A stretch of DNA of 50,754 nt from Oscillospiraceae bacterium (GCA_015064245.1 SVSQ01000003.1:1-50754), one strand, 5' to 3'. Positions 39,578-48,758 are shown, counted from the stretch's first letter. The notes: generated from the sequence alone by a model not told the origin. Numbers and translations are program-made.

Positions 39578-42500
39578 ATGAAAAACAAAAAAACGACCAA
39601 CGAAAAAACGGGAGTCAAGACCGGAAGATCATCCGGATCGGCGGTAAGTAAAAAAAGCCGCGAGTACTACATCGCGCCGCTTATTCTGCCCGTGGTGGCT
39701 ATCCTTATCGAGACGCTTCTCATATTTGAGAGCGGAGCGGGTATAGTCGGAGAATTTGCGAGCAAGATCATTTTGGGAGTTTGCGGCGCGGCGGGCTACG
39801 TCGTTCCGATAGGACTGCTGGTGATCGCGTTTTTCTACGGTGAGCTCAAGACGAATAAGAGCCTGAAATTCAAATATATAACCCTTGCGTGCTTTGCGGT
39901 GTTCTTTGCCGCGGCGCAGGCGGCTTTCTCCGGCTCGGATCTTGCCAATATCGCCATAGCCGATTATTTTTCAGATACGGCGGTAAACAGAGCAGGCGGA
40001 GTTGTAGGCGGCGGAGCGGCGAAGCTTCTCGCTATGGCTGCTGGCGCTACGGGCGCGGGCGTGATATCCGTGATGCTTTGCGCGATCTCGCTTTCCTTCT
40101 TTATCGGAACGGGCGCTCTCGGCGTATGGAAGTACGTTTTTGAGGCGGTCCGCGAGAGAAGCGCGGTCAGAGCTCCCAAAAAGAAGAAGTCCGTCAAGGA
40201 ACAGCCCGAGGAAAAGCTTCCCGAAACGAAGTCCGAGGCGCCCGAGGTACCAACTCTTGCATTCTCGGCGTCCAAAAGAAGTTACAGCACTACCATCTCC
40301 GACGGCAGCAAGCCCGCAAGGGAGTTCGATTCCGAGAGCGGATACTATGACGCCGATTCCTACCGCGAGGTAAGGAAGACGGCGGTAGTCGAGGAAACGC
40401 CGGAGGAAAAGGCAAGAGCAGCTCAAAAGGCGAAGAACTGGGCGGATTACGGCTCTGATTTTTCGGGCGAGGAGGAAAAGAAAACCGGTTTTTCTTATTC
40501 CGATATTCCCGCGTATCAGCAGGCTGATAATCCCATGACGGCGCAGGATAAGTCGGGCGTTGGAGCTGTGATCCAGACAGGAGCTTCCGCATCCGGCGCG
40601 CCGAGGTATTCTCCTCTTGAATCAAGCTCGGTAAAATCTACAAGTAATAAGCCCGCGGCAAGCGGCGCATCATATAGCAGGGGGACGTCATCAGGCTATA
40701 AATCTCCTAATCAGAAGGAGGAGAAGCCGAGAGCGTATTCGCCCTTTGCAAATCCGCTTATGACCAGAGAAGATTTTCTGAAGGGCAACACTAAGCCCTC
40801 CGCTCCCGAAAAGAAGGAGAGCGAGTCCGAGCCTGTAGCGTATTCCCCCTTTGCAAATCCTTTGATGAGCATGAGAGCTCCTCACACCAGCCATTCCTCT
40901 ACCCCTCAGGCGTATATCGCCAATAACGCGACTGATAAGTACGTTGACAAGAAGGCGGCTGCCGAGGAAGCGAAGGCGGAGGAAGCGCCTAAGGTGGTGG
41001 ATATAACTCCTATAGTTGAGATCAAGCCCGTCGTCAAGACAGAGGCTGAGAGGGAGGATATTCACGATGACGAGCCTCTGGTGATCTTTGGGAAATCCGT
41101 CGGCAACACTCAGATGGACGACGAGGAATGCACCTACGACGACGGTGACGACGACGATACCGCAGACGAGCCCGCTCCCGCATCTCCCTTTTTGTCTATG
41201 ACATCTCCCGCCACCTCGGTGCTCGGAAAGAGCATAGATAAGCCCGGCTCCGAGAACTATCACAGCGAAGAGCCGTTAGAAGAAGAGGGCGGGGACGGAG
41301 AGTATTCCTTCTACACCTATAAGGAGAAGCGTTATCCCAATTACGTTTATCCAAAATTCGACCTTCTCGATCCTCAGAAGCCCAATAACACCATAACGGA
41401 AGAGGATATCATAGAGGTCCAGCAGAAGCTTATGGATAAGCTTTCGAGACTCGGCGTTGACGTCTCCCTTTCGGGTTACAGCATCGGTCCGTCCGTAACG
41501 AGATACGAGCTTACCCCCGGCGATAAGGTCAAGGTAAAGAACATCACCTCTCTTACAGAGGATATAGCGCTCGGACTTGGCTCCGAGGGCGTGCGTATCT
41601 CCAGCGTTCCCGGCAGAGCGGTGGTGGGCGTTGAGGTGCCGAACAAGAAGGTCACCGTCGTTTCGCTCCGTTCGCTCATCGAGAGCAAGGAGTTTATGAG
41701 CGCGAAGAGCAAGATCACGGTCTGCGTAGGTCTTACGGTAACGGGTAAGCCCGTCTATATGGATATCGACGATATGCCCCACGTCCTTATCGCGGGACAG
41801 ACCAAGTCGGGTAAATCCGTGGCTATCAACTGTATGCTCCTCAGCCTTCTGTACCGCGCCTCTCCCGACGAGGTACAGCTCATTCTTATCGACCCAAAGA
41901 GAGTCGAGCTGAACGTCTATTCCAGACTTCCTCACCTCGTGATGCCCGTCATCGACGATCCTCAGAGAGCGGCGGCTGCCCTTCGTTGGGCTGTCAGCGA
42001 GATGGAGCGCCGTTACAAGCTTCTTGACAAGATGTGCGTTCGTAACCGCGAGGAGTATTACGAGCTGAAGGATGAGAATCCCGATTTTGAATATCTGCCT
42101 CAGATAGTTATAGTTATCGACGAGCTTGCCGACCTGATGCTTCAGGTAAGAGAGCACGTCGAGGAGCTTATCAACCGTCTTGCGGCTAAGGCGAGAGCCT
42201 GCGGTATCCATCTGCTGATCGGTACTCAGCGTCCCTCCGTCGACATCATCACGGGACTTATCAAGGCGAACATTCCCGCGAGAATATCCTTTAAAGTCTC
42301 CTCGAACAGCGACTCCCGTATCATTCTCGGAAACGTCGGCGCTGAGCGTCTGCTCGGTAAGGGCGATATGATCTATCATCCTACGGGCGGCTCTCAGAAG
42401 CGTGTTCAGGGCGCGTACGTCGACGGTAAGGAGATCAAGCGTATTATGAACTATATCGTTGATAATAACGGCTCCGCCCGTTTCGATCCGGAGATCATCT

Positions 42501-42817
42501 ATCAGCTTGACAGCGAGGTGGAGAAGATGAATAAGTCGAATAAGAAGTCCTCCGATGACGAAGAGGACGGAGTTATCGACTGCTCCGACGTGGATTTCGA
42601 CTATCTCTGCCAGGCTATCGAGCTTTCCATCGAGCTTCAGCAGGTAGCGACTAACGCTATCCAGCGCCGTCTCAAGATCGGCTTCAACCGCGCCGCAAAC
42701 CTCGTTGACCGTATGGAAGAGCTCGGCTTTATCTCTAAGCGTAACGGCAGTAAGCCCCGTGACGTCCTCGTCACCTGGGACACCTACAATCAGTGGAAAG
42801 CCGCTAATGCGAAGTAG
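39578..42817 (+). CDS. ftsK: DNA translocase FtsK/SpoIIIE
   Basis: A septum-located ATPase that pumps chromosomal DNA during division or sporulation. Four hydrophobic helices lie in about residues 30-190. A long disordered linker (about 195-590) follows, with YSPFANPLM repeated twice (near 388 and 422) and acidic stretches. The motor domain has AGQTKSGKS (Walker A, about 741-749), IDPKRVEL, IDELADLM (Walker B, about 845), and GTQRPSVD. The C-terminal gamma winged-helix domain (about 1010-1070, with SIELQQVATNAIQRRLKIGF and RMEELGFIS) reads the polar KOPS/SRS sequences. GGAGG lies very close to the ATG. FtsK and SpoIIIE cannot be separated by sequence alone. Confidence 0.95.
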   Translation: MKNKKTTNEKTGVKTGRSSGSAVSKKSREYYIAPLILPVVAILIETLLIFESGAGIVGEFASKIILGVCGAAGYVVPIGLLVIAFFYGELKTNKSLKFKYITLACFAVFFAAAQAAFSGSDLANIAIADYFSDTAVNRAGGVVGGGAAKLLAMAAGATGAGVISVMLCAISLSFFIGTGALGVWKYVFEAVRERSAVRAPKKKKSVKEQPEEKLPETKSEAPEVPTLAFSASKRSYSTTISDGSKPAREFDSESGYYDADSYREVRKTAVVEETPEEKARAAQKAKNWADYGSDFSGEEEKKTGFSYSDIPAYQQADNPMTAQDKSGVGAVIQTGASASGAPRYSPLESSSVKSTSNKPAASGASYSRGTSSGYKSPNQKEEKPRAYSPFANPLMTREDFLKGNTKPSAPEKKESESEPVAYSPFANPLMSMRAPHTSHSSTPQAYIANNATDKYVDKKAAAEEAKAEEAPKVVDITPIVEIKPVVKTEAEREDIHDDEPLVIFGKSVGNTQMDDEECTYDDGDDDDTADEPAPASPFLSMTSPATSVLGKSIDKPGSENYHSEEPLEEEGGDGEYSFYTYKEKRYPNYVYPKFDLLDPQKPNNTITEEDIIEVQQKLMDKLSRLGVDVSLSGYSIGPSVTRYELTPGDKVKVKNITSLTEDIALGLGSEGVRISSVPGRAVVGVEVPNKKVTVVSLRSLIESKEFMSAKSKITVCVGLTVTGKPVYMDIDDMPHVLIAGQTKSGKSVAINCMLLSLLYRASPDEVQLILIDPKRVELNVYSRLPHLVMPVIDDPQRAAAALRWAVSEMERRYKLLDKMCVRNREEYYELKDENPDFEYLPQIVIVIDELADLMLQVREHVEELINRLAAKARACGIHLLIGTQRPSVDIITGLIKANIPARISFKVSSNSDSRIILGNVGAERLLGKGDMIYHPTGGSQKRVQGAYVDGKEIKRIMNYIVDNNGSARFDPEIIYQLDSEVEKMNKSNKKSSDDEEDGVIDCSDVDFDYLCQAIELSIELQQVATNAIQRRLKIGFNRAANLVDRMEELGFISKRNGSKPRDVLVTWDTYNQWKAANAK

Positions 42818-42824
42818 GATGTAA

Positions 42825-42985
42825 CATTCTCGCTGAGAAGGGGAGAACGCGCTTTCTTGAAAGAAAGCTGCGCAAAGAACTTCATTTACACCGACACCAA
42901 AAGGCATCGGTGTAAATGAATTACTACGTAATTTTCTTCGAAAAAAGTATGTGTATCTCTTTCAACGAGAGCGTACATTTATTAC
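42825..42985 (+). repeat. Family-2 repeat, copy after ftsK
   Basis: ACATTCTCGCTGAGAAGG begins 8 bp after the ftsK stop. The hairpin arms are TTCATTTACACCGA (42881-42894) and TCGGTGTAAATGAA (42907-42920) around CACCAAAAGGCA. The arm sequence differs from the secA copy, yet pairing is perfect. Confidence 0.8.
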
Positions 42986-43006
42986 CCCAAAACATCCTTC
43001 ATCACT

Positions 43007-43040
43007 GTAGGGGCGACCATTGGTCGCCCGCAAAACCTAC
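43007..43040. repeat. GTAGGGGCGACC palindromic repeat
   Basis: GGGCGACCATTGGTCGCCC (43011-43029) is a perfect palindrome inside GTAG...CTAC ends. Related units lie at 50262-50385. Confidence 0.8.
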
Positions 43041-43060
43041 ACAAAACATCCGTCAATGAA

Positions 43061-43189
43061 AGCCTTCTCCAGTGGGAGAAGGTGGCACCGTAGGTGACGG
43101 ATGAGGTGAAAAAAAGTTGATTTCTTACAAACACCTCATCCGCTTCGCATTATTAAAATGCTCAGCACCTTCTCCCACTGGAGAAGGCT
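43061..43189. mobile_element. MITE-like element with 24-bp terminal inverted repeats
   Basis: The ends 43061-43084 and 43166-43189 are perfect 24-bp inverted repeats beginning AGCCTTCTCCAGTGGGAGAA. Inner arms CGGATGAGGTG (43098-43108) and CACCTCATCCG (43132-43142) also pair. It is 129 bp with no coding capacity, so it would need a transposase in trans. Confidence 0.8.
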
Positions 43190-43243
43190 ATGATAATACC
43201 CCCCACAACAAACGATCGAACTTACACAAACCGATTATAACGC

Positions 43244-43260
43244 GCTACCACGGTGGCGTA
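43244..43260. repeat. ACGCCAC-type short palindrome, copy 2
   Basis: GCTACCACGGTGGCGTA, an imperfect relative of 15807-15823 in reverse orientation, 25 bp before the DJ-1 family gene. Confidence 0.6.
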
Positions 43261-43284
43261 AAAATAAAAAAGGAAATCAACACT

Positions 43285-43833
43285 ATGTTAATGTATATAT
43301 ATCTTGCAGAAGGTTTCGAAGAAACCGAAATGATCGCCCCCCTCGATCTTTGCCGCCGCGCAGGGATCGACGCCAAAACCGTCTCAGTGACAGGTAATAC
43401 CGGCGTTACCGGCTCACACGGAATAACAGTAAAAGCCGATATGCTTGCGTCAGACGCGAATTATACTCCGGAAAATGCTGATATAGTAATGCTTCCGGGC
43501 GGACTTCCCGGAACGAACGGACTTGAGGCAAGCGATGCGGTACAGAACGCCATACATAAGGCGTATGACGGCGGAAAGCTTGTCTGCGCTATATGCGCGG
43601 CGCCTTCCGTTCTCGGAAAAGCAGGACTTCTTCAGGGAAAGAAGGCTACCTGCTATCCGGGATTTGAAAAGTATCTGCTCGGCGCGACTCCCGTTTCAGA
43701 GAAGGTCGTTCGCGACGGTAACGTCATCACGGGCATCGGAATGGGCGCGGCAGTTGAGTTCGGACTTGAGATAGTATCCGCAGTATGCGGAAAAGAAACG
43801 GCGGAGAAGCTAAAAAATGGAATCATCGCGTGA
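43285..43833 (+). CDS. DJ-1/PfpI family protein
   Basis: A 182-residue protein of the DJ-1/YajL subgroup. Members act as glyoxalase III-like enzymes, redox-responsive chaperones or protein repair factors; which applies here is unknown. Cys104 lies in the nucleophile elbow CAICAAPSVLG, and Glu15 in EGFEETEM matches the conserved Glu that tunes the Cys. PGGLPGTNGL and GIGMGAAVEFGL complete the signature. AAGGA lies upstream of the ATG at 43285. The open frame extends back through the MITE, but those codons are not family sequence. The last 17 bp overlap the next gene, so they are translationally coupled. Confidence 0.92.
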   Translation: MLMYIYLAEGFEETEMIAPLDLCRRAGIDAKTVSVTGNTGVTGSHGITVKADMLASDANYTPENADIVMLPGGLPGTNGLEASDAVQNAIHKAYDGGKLVCAICAAPSVLGKAGLLQGKKATCYPGFEKYLLGATPVSEKVVRDGNVITGIGMGAAVEFGLEIVSAVCGKETAEKLKNGIIA

Positions 43834-44425
43834 AAGAACGAGATATAACGTAAAGGAGCACAAGATACAGCTTCGCTCCGTTATATCCGAAAAGCGCAAA
43901 CAGATAACCTCGGAAGAAAAGCAGCGTATGGACGCCGCCATCTGCCGCAGACTGACGGCTCTTGCCGGCTTCAGGTACGCCGACGAGATTCTGACCTATT
44001 CACCTCTGAAAAACGAGGTTGACATTTCCGAGGTAAACGAAGCGGCTTTGAAAAGCGGTAAGCTTCTTTCCTTTCCCAGATGCGTACCGGGTACGTCCAA
44101 TATGGATTTTTACGAGGTGACGTCTATGGAACAGCTGGAAAAGGGCTCGTTCTCCATAATGGAGCCCCGTACTGACTGCAAGCTGTGGACTCCTTCCGAG
44201 GGGAAGAGCGCGCTGTGCATCATTCCCGCTATGGCGTACGATAAGGAAGGCTACCGTCTCGGCTACGGCAAGGGCTTTTACGACAGGTTCTTAGCCGACA
44301 GAGACGTCATTAAGGTTGGCGTCGTCTATTCAAAGTTCCTCGTCGACTACAAGCTCCCTCGCGGCAGGTTCGATCTCGCCGTCAACGTTATCGTCACCGA
44401 AAAAGGCTGTCATTTTGTTAGATAG
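43817..44425 (+). CDS. 5-formyltetrahydrofolate cyclo-ligase
   Basis: This cytosolic enzyme converts 5-formyl-THF to 5,10-methenyl-THF with ATP, returning stored folate to one-carbon metabolism. The 202-residue product has an N-terminal basic region (RSVISEKRKQI), TYSPLKNEVDIS, the substrate-site FPRC, IIPAMAYDKEGYRLGYGKGF (the family signature), and YDRFL. Length is standard. Its start overlaps the DJ-1 family gene. The final base of its TAG stop is the first base of a family-1 hairpin stem. No gene symbol is firmly settled for this family in Firmicutes (yqgN, fthC are in use). Confidence 0.93.
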   Translation: MESSRERTRYNVKEHKIQLRSVISEKRKQITSEEKQRMDAAICRRLTALAGFRYADEILTYSPLKNEVDISEVNEAALKSGKLLSFPRCVPGTSNMDFYEVTSMEQLEKGSFSIMEPRTDCKLWTPSEGKSALCIIPAMAYDKEGYRLGYGKGFYDRFLADRDVIKVGVVYSKFLVDYKLPRGRFDLAVNVIVTEKGCHFVR

Positions 44426-44700
44426 GCGACACTGATTGGTTTGTGCGAACATAGCCTTGTGTCGCCCCTCGAAGCTTTCTTTTCGACACGGTCGAAACTT
44501 TTTTCTAACGAAAAAAGCCCGAAATATTCGCCAGCTTTGGCGGAGCTATTGTACCCAACCCCCGAGCACACGGAGTGTGTTACGCGAGGGGGTTCGGCGA
44601 GCCGTTCCGTACTACCACGGTCTTTCTTTTTCTTTCTTTCGCCTACTTCTTTCTTTTTCTTTCTCGAAAGAAAAGGAAAGAAATGGGCATTTACTAAATA
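44425..44700 (+). repeat. Family-1 composite repeat with A-B unit
   Basis: Hairpin A arms are GGCGACAC (44425-44432) and GTGTCGCC (44459-44466). Junction B (44470-44530) keeps inner stems TTTCGAC/GTCGAAA and CTTTTTTC/GAAAAAAG, but its outer arms have two mismatches. The variable-stem hairpin has arms AACCCCC/GGGGGTT (44557-44563 and 44588-44594). A purine/pyrimidine hairpin follows (about 44650-44690). Confidence 0.8.
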
Positions 44701-44774
44701 AAAAGAACTTTTAAAGATAAATTACAAAATTTACTCAAATAAAACCTCTTGCGGTATGACCGTAAAAATAATTA

Positions 44775-44791
44775 CACGCCACGGTGGCGTA
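44775..44791. repeat. ACGCCAC-type short palindrome, copy 3
   Basis: CACGCCACGGTGGCGTA, related to 15807-15823 and 43244-43260. The remaining sequence to 44900 shows no other feature. Confidence 0.6.
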
Positions 44792-44900
44792 AAATTAAAA
44801 AACTCACACAAACATATTATCCCACGCGAAACGTGTTTCCCCCTCCCGCCCCTTTTTTACATAGTAAAACCTATGAAAACTTAACAAGGAAAAAAGGGCT

Positions 44901-45983
44901 GTGAAAACTAACAAACAGGAAAAATACAGAAAAATATTAAAATACGCCGCGTCAGTTGCGACCTGCGCCGTAGTCTTTTCGGCGCTGGTACTGATCCTTG
45001 CAAACGACGCCTTCGCCATTACCGCGAAGAACGAAGAGGCAACGGTGACCGTTGAGGACGGCGCTTCTATCTGGGAAGCGTCCGCGCCGCTTAAAAAGAG
45101 CGGACTGATAAAGAGCCGAGCGTGGTTTTCGGCGTATCTTGCGTTGCGCGGAAAGCAGGGAGAGTGCGTCGGCGGCAACTACGTTTTAAACAAGACTGTG
45201 GGATTTGACGGCATCTACCGCGCCATAACCTCAGGTCAGAAGAAGAAGCGCACATCTGTGACAGTAGTTATTCCCGAGGGAAGCACCGTTGACGATATAA
45301 TCAACATCGTATGCGTTCAGCACGGCATATCCTCCCGCGAGGAGATGGTCGAGACTGTGAACTACGGGGATTTTTCAAAATATAAATTCTTATCCGAGCT
45401 TGCGGATTTTGACAAATTAAAAGAAAACGGGCGGAAATACCGTCTTGAGGGTTATCTTTACCCCGATACCTACTGCTTTTACTCGGATTCCTCCGCGTAC
45501 GCGGTCATCGATAAGCTGCTTCTGAATTTCGGGAACAAGTTCGACGAAAAGTACCGCCGCGCTTGCAAGGCGCAGGGCTTGACTATTGACGAGGCGGTCA
45601 CTCTTGCATCCATGATAATCAAAGAGGCGAGGTACGTCTCCGACTATCCGAAGGTCTCGTCGGTGTTTTCAAACCGACTGAAAAGCAAGAGCTTCGGCGG
45701 ACGTCTGGACAGCGACGCCACTCTGGTCTATATTCTCGGCAGACAGATGAAGTCCGAGGATAAGGCTCTGGAGTCCAAATATAACTCGTACAAATACGGC
45801 GGTCTTCCGCCGGGACCTATCGCAAATCCCGACGTCAACGCCTTGTCTTACGCCATCTATCCCGACAAGACGGGCTACTATTATTTCGTGGCGGGAGACG
45901 ACGGTAAGATACTCTATTCATCCACCTATTCGGGGCATATCAGAAATATCGAAAAGGTGAGAAATTCATCAGCGGAACAGTAG
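44901..45983 (+). CDS. mltG: Endolytic murein transglycosylase MltG
   Basis: MltG cuts nascent glycan strands at the membrane and sets their length. The 360-residue product has one N-terminal membrane helix (about 14-34), a LysM-like segment (TVVIPEGSTVDDIINIVC), and the YceG catalytic domain: LEGYLYPDTYCF, ASMIIKEARYVSDYPKVSSV with the catalytic Glu region, FSNRL, RLDSDATLVYILG, YKYGGLPPGPIANP, and YYYFVAG. The start is GTG, preceded by AAGGAAAAAAGG. It leads a run of same-strand genes (U32, AI-2E, proA). Confidence 0.94.
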   Translation: MKTNKQEKYRKILKYAASVATCAVVFSALVLILANDAFAITAKNEEATVTVEDGASIWEASAPLKKSGLIKSRAWFSAYLALRGKQGECVGGNYVLNKTVGFDGIYRAITSGQKKKRTSVTVVIPEGSTVDDIINIVCVQHGISSREEMVETVNYGDFSKYKFLSELADFDKLKENGRKYRLEGYLYPDTYCFYSDSSAYAVIDKLLLNFGNKFDEKYRRACKAQGLTIDEAVTLASMIIKEARYVSDYPKVSSVFSNRLKSKSFGGRLDSDATLVYILGRQMKSEDKALESKYNSYKYGGLPPGPIANPDVNALSYAIYPDKTGYYYFVAGDDGKILYSSTYSGHIRNIEKVRNSSAEQ

Positions 45984-46066
45984 GGCGGCGCTCCGCAAAA
46001 TGTAAACCGATTATCCGCTTGCAGGCGCGTGCCTGCCGTCACAAAAACTATAAAGGAAAAACAAAA

Positions 46067-47305
46067 ATGAAAAGACCTGAAATACTCGCCCCTGCGGGCA
46101 ACATGGAAAAACTGAAAAGCGCCGTTGCGTTCGGAGCGGACGCGGTCTATATGGCGGGGAACAGCTTTGGAATGCGTTCCGCCGCCGACAATTTCACTTA
46201 CGACGAGATATTCGAGGCAGTTGAATACTGCCACGCCCGAGGCGTTAAGATATACATAACCGTAAATACGATGCCGCGAAGCGAGGAGTACGAGCGTCTC
46301 CGCGCCCACATTCTGAAGCTGGGCGAGGCGAAGGTGGACGCGCTGATAATCTCCGACCTTGGTGTTTTCATGCTTGCCAAGGAGCTGCTTCCCAAGATGA
46401 CTCTGCACGTTTCCACTCAGGCGAGCGTCGTCAGCGCCCGCACTTGTATTGAATGGCATAAGCTTGGGGCAAGCCGTATAATCCTCGCCCGCGAGCTTTC
46501 ACTTGAGGAGATAAAGCGTATCAGAGCGGAGATACCGGAGGAGCTTGAGATAGAGGCTTTCGTTCACGGCTCGATGTGCGTCGCGTACAGCGGACGCTGT
46601 CTGCTCTCCAACTATCTTACGGGACGGGACGCAAACCGCGGCGCTTGCGCTCAGCCCTGCCGCTGGGACTACAAGATATTCACCGCGGACATCGAGGAGG
46701 TCAAGCGCAAGGACGAGCGCCTGAACATCATCGAGGAGAACGGAGAGAGCTTCACCTTCAGCTCGCGGGATCTGTGTATGATCGAGCATATTCCTGAGCT
46801 TTGCGAGTCGGGGCTGTCCTGCCTCAAGATAGAGGGAAGGATGAAGAGCTCCTGCTACGCCGCTACCGTTACCAATACCTATAAAATGGCGATCGACCGT
46901 TATTTTGAGTCGCCTGAGGATTATGCTTACGATCCGGTCTGGATGAAGGAGCTTGAGAGCGTCAGCCACCGCGAGTACTGTACGGGCTTTTTCTTCGGCG
47001 ATCCAATGGACAACGCCAATATCTGTAAAACTCCCGGTTACATCCGCGAGCAGGCGGCGCTGGGCGTTGCCTACGGCTACGACGCCGAGACGGGCAGGGC
47101 GTACTTTACCCAGAAGAACAAATTCTCCGTAGGCGAGGAGCTCGAGCTTCTCGTACCGGGAAGAACGGCTGTATCCTTTACCGTCGGCAGGATCTGGGAC
47201 GAAAACGGCTCGGAGATCGACTCCGTTCCCCATCCTATGATGAGGTTCGCCATCGAGGTACCGTTCCCCGTTCCTGAGTACGCGCTTATAAGATACGCGC
47301 CGTAA
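46067..47305 (+). CDS. Peptidase U32 family protein (TrhP/PrtC-like)
   Basis: A U32 family protein of 412 residues. Although named peptidases, characterised bacterial members (TrhP in E. coli and B. subtilis) take part in tRNA U34 5-hydroxylation using an iron-sulfur cluster and prephenate. Diagnostic segments are PEILAPAGNMEKLK, the central signature EAFVHGSMCVAYSGRCLLSN, and RDANRGACAQPCRW, whose cysteines fit the cluster, then LKIEGRMKS. The ATG at 46067 has AAAGGA and begins the family N-terminus. A small C-terminal beta domain follows. A single copy is seen; B. subtilis uses two paralogues, so a partner may lie elsewhere. Confidence 0.88.
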   Translation: MKRPEILAPAGNMEKLKSAVAFGADAVYMAGNSFGMRSAADNFTYDEIFEAVEYCHARGVKIYITVNTMPRSEEYERLRAHILKLGEAKVDALIISDLGVFMLAKELLPKMTLHVSTQASVVSARTCIEWHKLGASRIILARELSLEEIKRIRAEIPEELEIEAFVHGSMCVAYSGRCLLSNYLTGRDANRGACAQPCRWDYKIFTADIEEVKRKDERLNIIEENGESFTFSSRDLCMIEHIPELCESGLSCLKIEGRMKSSCYAATVTNTYKMAIDRYFESPEDYAYDPVWMKELESVSHREYCTGFFFGDPMDNANICKTPGYIREQAALGVAYGYDAETGRAYFTQKNKFSVGEELELLVPGRTAVSFTVGRIWDENGSEIDSVPHPMMRFAIEVPFPVPEYALIRYAP

Positions 47306-47381
47306 ATCGTGGCTCAGATATGCCCTTTGGGCATACCGCTCCAAAACGCTACTTCGGTGTAAGAAAGGTATGGTCATAAAA

Positions 47382-48758
47382 ATGGCTCGGAAAACTAAAA
47401 AACGGCTGTATAACGCTATAATCATCGGATTTTTTGTAATATGCGCTGTGTTTATATTTTTGTTATCGTTCGCGTACGATTCGCTGAAGCCAATAGTTTA
47501 CGGCTGCGTTATAGCCTACATATTCAAGCCCCTTTGCAACAGGTTCAACGGGATATATTTTTCCCTTTTGCGTAAGAAGTGGGAAGAGGAGAAGAGCAGA
47601 AGGTACGCTCACGTTTTAAGCATCGTGTCGACCTACGTAGTCTGGGGAATAGTTCTGTACGTTTTCGTTTCAATAATCGTACCGCAGTTCGTTCAGAGTC
47701 TTCTGAAGATCGCCAACGACATTCCGGGCATCATCGACAAGCTGATAGCCTTCGTGAACACTATGCTCAGCGAGAACGGTATGCTTTCGGGTTACGCGGA
47801 GTACATACTCGAGGAGCTGGATAAGCAGTGGGCGAGCATCTCGTCAAGCGTTATAAATATGCTGAAAAATCTTGCCGCGGGAATGATAACGGGAATAATC
47901 GGAACGGTGACCTTCGTTTTCAATTTTTTCGTCGGAATAATAGTTTCTGTCTATCTGCTCTCAGGCAGAAAAAAGCTTGGAGCGCAGGCAAAGCTGCTTG
48001 TGAGAAGCGTTTTTGACCGCAGCCTTTCGGACCAGATAATTGAGGAGGTCGTCTTTGCGGACAAGATGTTTTCAAAATACTTTGCGGGAAGCATAATTGA
48101 CAGCTCCATCGTAGGACTGGTGTGCTACGCGGGAACGCTGATATGCGGTATCCCGTACGGTATGCTCGTCGCCGTGATCGTCGGTATCACGAATATAATT
48201 CCGTTCTTCGGTCCGTACATAGGTATGATACCGTCGGCGGTGATAATATTTACGGTCTCGCCCGTCAAGGCGCTGATATTCGTCGTAATGATGATAGTGC
48301 TCCAGCAGATAGACGGAAACATTCTCGCGCCGCACATAATCGGAGCGAATACGGGGCTTTCAAGCTTCTGGGTGCTGTTCGCCATATTGCTTTTCGGCGG
48401 ACTTTTCGGATTTGTGGGTATGATAATCGGAGTTCCCGTTTTCGCCTGCATTTACGATATTCTGGGCAAGCTGATGCGCTTCTGCCTTAAAAAGCGCGGC
48501 GAGGACGAGGCTATAACGAATTACGAAAAGGAATTTCTGACAGAGGTCGAAACGAAAGAGCTGAAGGACCGCAAATACATAGTTCATAAGGTGAAGAAGC
48601 TGTTCAACCGCGAAGGTCAGGTGATCTCGGAGGAGGAGGTATTTTACGATCCTGCCGATACCGAGGCGGAAGCCGTGACTGAAAGCGCGGAGGAGACACC
48701 CCCCGAGCCCGAAAGCAAGGCGGTCAAGGAAAAGAAGAGTAAAAAGCAGCAGGCTTGA
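47382..48758 (+). CDS. AI-2E family transporter
   Basis: A 458-residue membrane protein of the AI-2 exporter (PerM/YdiK) family, which moves small molecules or ions outward; the family name rests on E. coli TqsA, and substrates vary. It has about seven to eight hydrophobic segments, the long central amphipathic region (IANDIPGIIDKLIAFVNTM onward), and the conserved C-terminal block GITNIIPFFGPYIGMIPSAV and QQIDGNILAPHIIG. The last ~90 residues are a charged tail (Glu/Pro then Lys-rich). ATGs at 47370 and 47382 are in frame; AAAGG at about 13 nt favours the second. A GGTCAT leader element is present. Confidence 0.9.
   Translation: MARKTKKRLYNAIIIGFFVICAVFIFLLSFAYDSLKPIVYGCVIAYIFKPLCNRFNGIYFSLLRKKWEEEKSRRYAHVLSIVSTYVVWGIVLYVFVSIIVPQFVQSLLKIANDIPGIIDKLIAFVNTMLSENGMLSGYAEYILEELDKQWASISSSVINMLKNLAAGMITGIIGTVTFVFNFFVGIIVSVYLLSGRKKLGAQAKLLVRSVFDRSLSDQIIEEVVFADKMFSKYFAGSIIDSSIVGLVCYAGTLICGIPYGMLVAVIVGITNIIPFFGPYIGMIPSAVIIFTVSPVKALIFVVMMIVLQQIDGNILAPHIIGANTGLSSFWVLFAILLFGGLFGFVGMIIGVPVFACIYDILGKLMRFCLKKRGEDEAITNYEKEFLTEVETKELKDRKYIVHKVKKLFNREGQVISEEEVFYDPADTEAEAVTESAEETPPEPESKAVKEKKSKKQQA

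Noticed and set aside
41276..42907. 543-codon ORF antisense to ftsK
   Set aside because: It is a shadow of the FtsK motor domain with no family features.
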